Shown here: positions 60,471 to 64,000 of the stretch, in pieces
Layout of the letters: every line of letters begins with the position of its first letter
How positions within the stretch are numbered: the stretch's first letter is position 1
NCBI GenBank assembly: GCA_021234155.1
Contig: JAJEKV010000025.1
Location: forward strand, 18,965,558 to 19,029,557
Source: Isoetes taiwanensis
Lineage: Eukaryota > Streptophyta > Lycopodiopsida > Isoetales > Isoetaceae
Length of the DNA: 64,000 nucleotides
Direction: 5' to 3'
Translations under genes and position numbers: made by a program
The notes under the pieces: generated by a model
What the model was told of the DNA's origin: nothing
What the model saw: the letters and a program-made list of their open reading frames with translations, nothing else
Databases searched by the model: none

Positions 60471-60871
60471 GTTGATATCTACAAAAGTTATTAGATACTA
60501 TTGTAGGATACAAGATAGTGTAAATGATGCATGTTGGCTTGAAGTCGACGTGCCAAAAGTGGCAGGCTATTCAGAAATGGACACGTCGCAGACCATGGCA
60601 ACATGGTGGTTTCATATTAATAGAATTGCAAATGAACTTGGCATTGTCAATAAATTGCTACGGTGATTGTGTTTACTTAAACTTGATAAATTAGTATCTG
60701 AATGCTTCTTAAGCTATAAGCAATGTAACTAATATTATTATGTGTATTATTTTGTATTGCGATTTATTATTCACTTACTATATGATGTTGACGTAATATG
60801 TGTATTGTGGTTCTGAAAGATCGCAATGACGATCTTCTCAAATAATATGTCCCTTTTTACAATACCAATTT

Positions 60872-63278
60872 TGTGACGTTCCAGCATAATATACGGTCTG
60901 AATACGTATATTATACGGCTACGCCACTCATACATGTCACCTTGATGACATGTACTTGGGAACCGTAAAGGGTTGCACCCTAAGGGGCAACCTCGTAGGT
61001 TGCACATGTCTATAAATATATGCATTTAACCCCTTTGCCTCATGGAAAAATCCCATATGTCCTTGTAACCCTAAACCTAAAAGGTCATGTAAAAGGCCTA
61101 TGGGATCCAGAAGGAGCGCAGCAAACTTATTACTGTCCGGGTTACAAAAACCCCGCCCCGAAGGGTTTTCGAGGGAAAAACCATGGCAGTAATAAGAATG
61201 CTGTCAAACTGTACAAGTATACGTCATCATAAAATAAATGTATATATACATGTCAAGTGTGTGCCCGAGGACATAGCTGATCTCGCATGTCTATAACCTC
61301 CTGAAGGTATGATCCCAGCACCCGTACGGATGCTGTGCTCAATGTCACATGTAACGGCTGGCCAGGCCTGACCAACTCAACATGCGCGTCTGGATTTGAT
61401 CATATGTTGGGCAACTTTGAAGGGTATGAGATTCATCCTCAATGACTCCCATTTGGCAGCATTGACAGAGCCTATCCTGGCGTGGTTCACCAATCCATCT
61501 GCTCGTCTCAATTCGAAGATGATGTGCCCCTGTGCGAATGGAGACAATGAGTCTGCGCCTTTTCATGGGCAAGTGGGTACGCAGGTAGCATTGCGGGCCT
61601 CGTTCCAATGTGGGATTTATGTGGCGCTGGTAGTGTGCTGTCTTGACATGTTCAAGGGCATTGGCATCTGTGGCGTTCCAAGTATTTATACGGTATATGT
61701 ATAAATATATTGACACGTCACCCAGTATAGATACGCCACCATGGGGTATGGTAACCTAGGGGGTTGACCTAAAAGGGATTTAATTAGCTATGTTAATTAA
61801 ATCATTAAGGATAATAACCTATGATTAAAGAAATTAATAATAATTAAGCCAATTATGGTTTGGGAAGGTGCCACCTGGCCAAACTCGATTGGCCAGCATG
61901 GTGATTACTAATTGGATCCAATAAGGTGGATCACCACCCCCATATCAGCCAGAATCAAACCAGCTTGAGCTTAAGGAGCAGCTTGAGCTTCCAAGAACTG
62001 CTTTTGCGACTTCACCAAAATCACTGAACAACCACTAGCTGTTGCTGCCACCCTACTTACAGCACTATGGAAGCACCCCACGATAACGGTTCCAGCCGAA
62101 ACACGGGTTAGTAGTAGTTTAGCTTGTGAATTGTAGGATAGTACTTCAGTACTCTTTTCTGATTGCCTTTGTTGAGATTAACCCTTCTCTAGTAAGTAGG
62201 ACTACATTTCAATTATGAATGGTGCTCGCTATTTAACCCGATTGATGTATCTATGGAGTATTTCGGTAGCTTCCATTAAACAGGGTTTAAAGGGGGTAGA
62301 GACCTCTCGAGCTCATCTATGATGGTATGCTCCTAGATAGAGCCCCCTCGTAATATTCCCATTAGATGCGGCCTCAGGTACAAGAGACCATCGGTCGTAG
62401 ATGCTATGGTCCGCTTAGCACCGCAGAAGGGACACAAAGTGGTGAAGTGGGGGTGGGGTCTTGCACGAACATAAAAGGCTCCCGAGACTCCTACAAAGGG
62501 ATAGGCCTGATAGCCTGGTCACGAGGGGCCGGTATGGGTCCGACACTCCCCGGGTGTAGAGATGTGATCCGTGCACGGCATCTTGCACTTTGAGTAGATT
62601 TAGGGTGAGTAAGTTGGGTACGGATGCGGGGGTCGCTGATGCGCACGTGATTCTCTAGCTCACCCATGGAACCACTGCGGATCCCGAAGGGGACGCTTCC
62701 CCTGACCTGCCTCATCGGACCGGGCGCCATGAACCCCGGAGTAGGCTCAAAAGGGTGATACCTTGAGTCTGCGTCTCCGGAAGGCTATAGCGAAGCCATA
62801 GAGTGAATCGACCCATCTGCAAAGTGTGCACAGGAGGGGCGGATGGAGTGGACAACCCTAGCCGATGTTCTATGCCAGCCAACGCCAGGTCATACCTCTG
62901 TCTGCTGATCTCTTGAGACCGAGCCGTCAGTCCATCCTCACAGGAGTCTGAACCGGGGTAGAACCTGGGGTTTGGGGTGTTTCTTAGGTTTAGATGCATA
63001 TTCTTTGCCGTTGGTATTTGGATGGATGTGCCACCCTTCGTGGTGGTTATTTATATATGATTTATGCTGTGTGCTAACCTTGTATTCATGCTTCCGCGAC
63101 GTAGGAGCCCATCGAAGGCGTGGGCCGAATGACACCTCCGTGTCCTTCACCCGAGCATCTCTACGTAGATGGCCTGGGTCAGATGGAGGGCCCTGCTCAT
63201 GGCGAGATGGTTGCCATGGGAGGGGAAAGTCCTCGTATGTATACGGCCGGGGGTCGTATATATTCAGGGAGCGTCACA
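60872..63278 (+). mobile_element. Ty3/gypsy 5' LTR (2.4 kb), interrupted by a LINE fragment
   Basis: Begins TGTGACGTTCC (60872) and ends GGGAGCGTCACA (63278), giving inverted termini TGTGACG/CGTCACA. It is followed at once by a primer site. Removing the LINE piece (about 61011-61710) leaves about 1.7 kb of LTR. A hairpin GGTTGCACCC-TAA-GGGGCAACC (60971-60993) lies near the left end. The right part is GC-richer than average and contains no long meaningful frame. Confidence 0.8.
61023..61699 (-). mobile_element. 5'-truncated second copy of the LINE, nested in the LTR
   Basis: The minus-strand frame 61716-61345 reads RTHLPMKRRRLIVSIRTGAH, GEPRQDRLCQCCQMGVIEDE and SHTLQSCPTY, a zinc-knuckle C-terminus. 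The same motifs occur in shifted frames of the 1517-5665 copy near 1850-2050. The 3' untranslated part also matches (GGCCTATGGGA, GAGGGAAAAACC, GCAGTAATAAGAATGCTG versus GCAGCAACAAGCATGCTG at 1655). The flanks share TATAAATATAT (61011-61021 and 61700-61710), a plausible target duplication. Confidence 0.82.
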
Positions 63279-64000
63279 GTGGTATCAGAGCCGTGATTTC
63301 GGTTGTTCGAAATCATAGCACTGGCCAAACTCTAATTCGTCAGTTCGGTAGTTAGGAGGAGGCTAATCTAGTGTGTTGCTTAGTCCTCTTTGATGTTTGG
63401 CTTTGTGTTAGGTTAAATTAAGAAGTTGTAGGTTTAAAGAAGTTAGGGCGACTGGAGGCCCAAGTTTGGAAGGGTTTTAAATTTTTGTAGGTAGTTCAAA
63501 TGAAGGAGAAAGTGGTTCCATGGGATCGGGCGTACCCCAAATACCCTAGGACAGTCGTCGCTGGCGGAAAAATGGTCAAGGGAAGGCTCGAAAGTCAATT
63601 CGGGCGCCGCTTGATTTTTGTCGCCTTGCAGTCGAGGTGGGAGAGCCAAAAATGCAGTCGGCGCCCGACCGTACCGTCGCGAGTCAACGCGGGCCCGAAA
63701 GTCAACCCGGGCGCCACCTGCTTTTCGTCGACCCCCAGTCGCGGTGGGAGCGCGTAGAATGCCGTCGGCGCCCGACCGTATGTTCCCGCGTATTTCCGCC
63801 GTATAAATATCTTTTTAATGAAGAAATAAAAAGTTAATAAGAAATTTTTAAAATTTAAAAAGTTAGCCAGCCGTTACAGATATTACCTCTGCCTTGCCTT
63901 CAGCGCCTCCGCCCGCCGGAACCGACGCCTGCCATAGCCACCAGACTGGACCTTGTTCCATCGCCCTAGCTCCTCGCTAACCCTAGCACCTTCACTCCCG
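63279..64000 (+). mobile_element. Start of the Ty3 internal region with primer-binding site
   Basis: The primer-binding site TGGTATCAGAGC lies at 63280-63291, two bases after the LTR. Beyond it is untranslated leader. The part from about 63587 holds an imperfect tandem repeat rich in CGGGCGCC and GGCGCCCGACCGTA. A gag start is not evident before the window ends; a frame at 63500-63757 begins MKEKVVPWDRAYPKYP but is uncertain. Confidence 0.75.
63587..63790. repeat. Imperfect tandem repeat of about 105 bp, GC-rich
   Basis: Units near 63587-63683 and 63693-63790 share CGAAAGTCAA, CGGGCGCC, CTTTTCGTCG/ATTTTTGTCG, CAGTCG-GGTGGGAG and GTCGGCGCCCGACCGTA. They lie in the retrotransposon leader. Confidence 0.8.

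Noticed and set aside
61068-61083. Telomeric repeat (CCCTAAA) island
   Set aside because: Only about one and a half units, next to a LINE 3' end; too short to call interstitial telomere.

Overview
The window is nuclear DNA of a land plant. Coding genes are split by short GT-AG introns, the gene set is plant-specific (ABCG transporter with a cysteine-rich N-terminus, SKIP8-like F-box protein, allantoinase, plant-type Aurora kinase, GH17/X8 glucanase), and several retroelements carry the plant initiator-Met-tRNA primer site TGGTATCAGAGC. The density of decayed transposons and of gene fragments, and the style of the Ty3 protease, remind me of ferns or another seed-free or large-genome lineage. 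That is an impression, not a demonstration.

Layout. 1-7880: decayed Ty3/gypsy element (+), interrupted by a GC-rich LINE (-, 1517-5665) and by a 426-bp insertion with a 17-bp target duplication. 7881-15470: no confident gene; small tandem duplications, a Helitron-like 3' terminus at 8887-8914, exon-like duplicated pieces. 15480-17345: remnants (-) of a gene with an NLS-rich N-terminus and what looks like a ParB/sulfiredoxin-fold domain, plus a rearranged duplicate of its C-terminus. 17340-17810: 5'-truncated LINE end (-). 17808-19444 and onward: Copia pol and probable 3' LTR (+). 20299-21565: Aurora-kinase exons directly followed by GH17/X8 glucanase exons, all broken. 22330-27782: a hAT DNA transposon with recognisable TIRs, 8-bp target duplication and a nearly complete transposase (-), and a perfect 70-bp palindrome in its non-coding half.

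28912-35995: the best intact gene, a 14-exon ABCG transporter (+, 1063 aa as spliced here). 39513-39907: TRIM copy. 41112-42872: SKIP8-like F-box gene (-, 3 exons, 332 aa). 44852-47157: RING-finger gene (-, 8 exons, 305 aa). 48925-52516: a + strand trail of decaying exons from three unrelated genes (allantoinase, U5 snRNP GTPase Snu114, METTL5 methyltransferase). 54790-56163: a small LTR element next to a truncated chromovirus end (-). 58554-58874: a complete 321-bp TRIM with a 5-bp target duplication. 59755-60470: PIF/Harbinger transposase remnant (+). 60872-63278: a 2.4-kb Ty3 LTR containing a second, 5'-truncated copy of the LINE seen at the left end; primer site and start of the internal region run to the window edge.

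Three genes look functional (ABCG, SKIP8-like, RING). They do not form a pathway: they are independent genes in a repeat-rich neighbourhood. Most other coding signal is transposon-derived or captured/duplicated gene debris. All splice models were read by eye from GT/AG signals and phase continuity; no similarity search was run.
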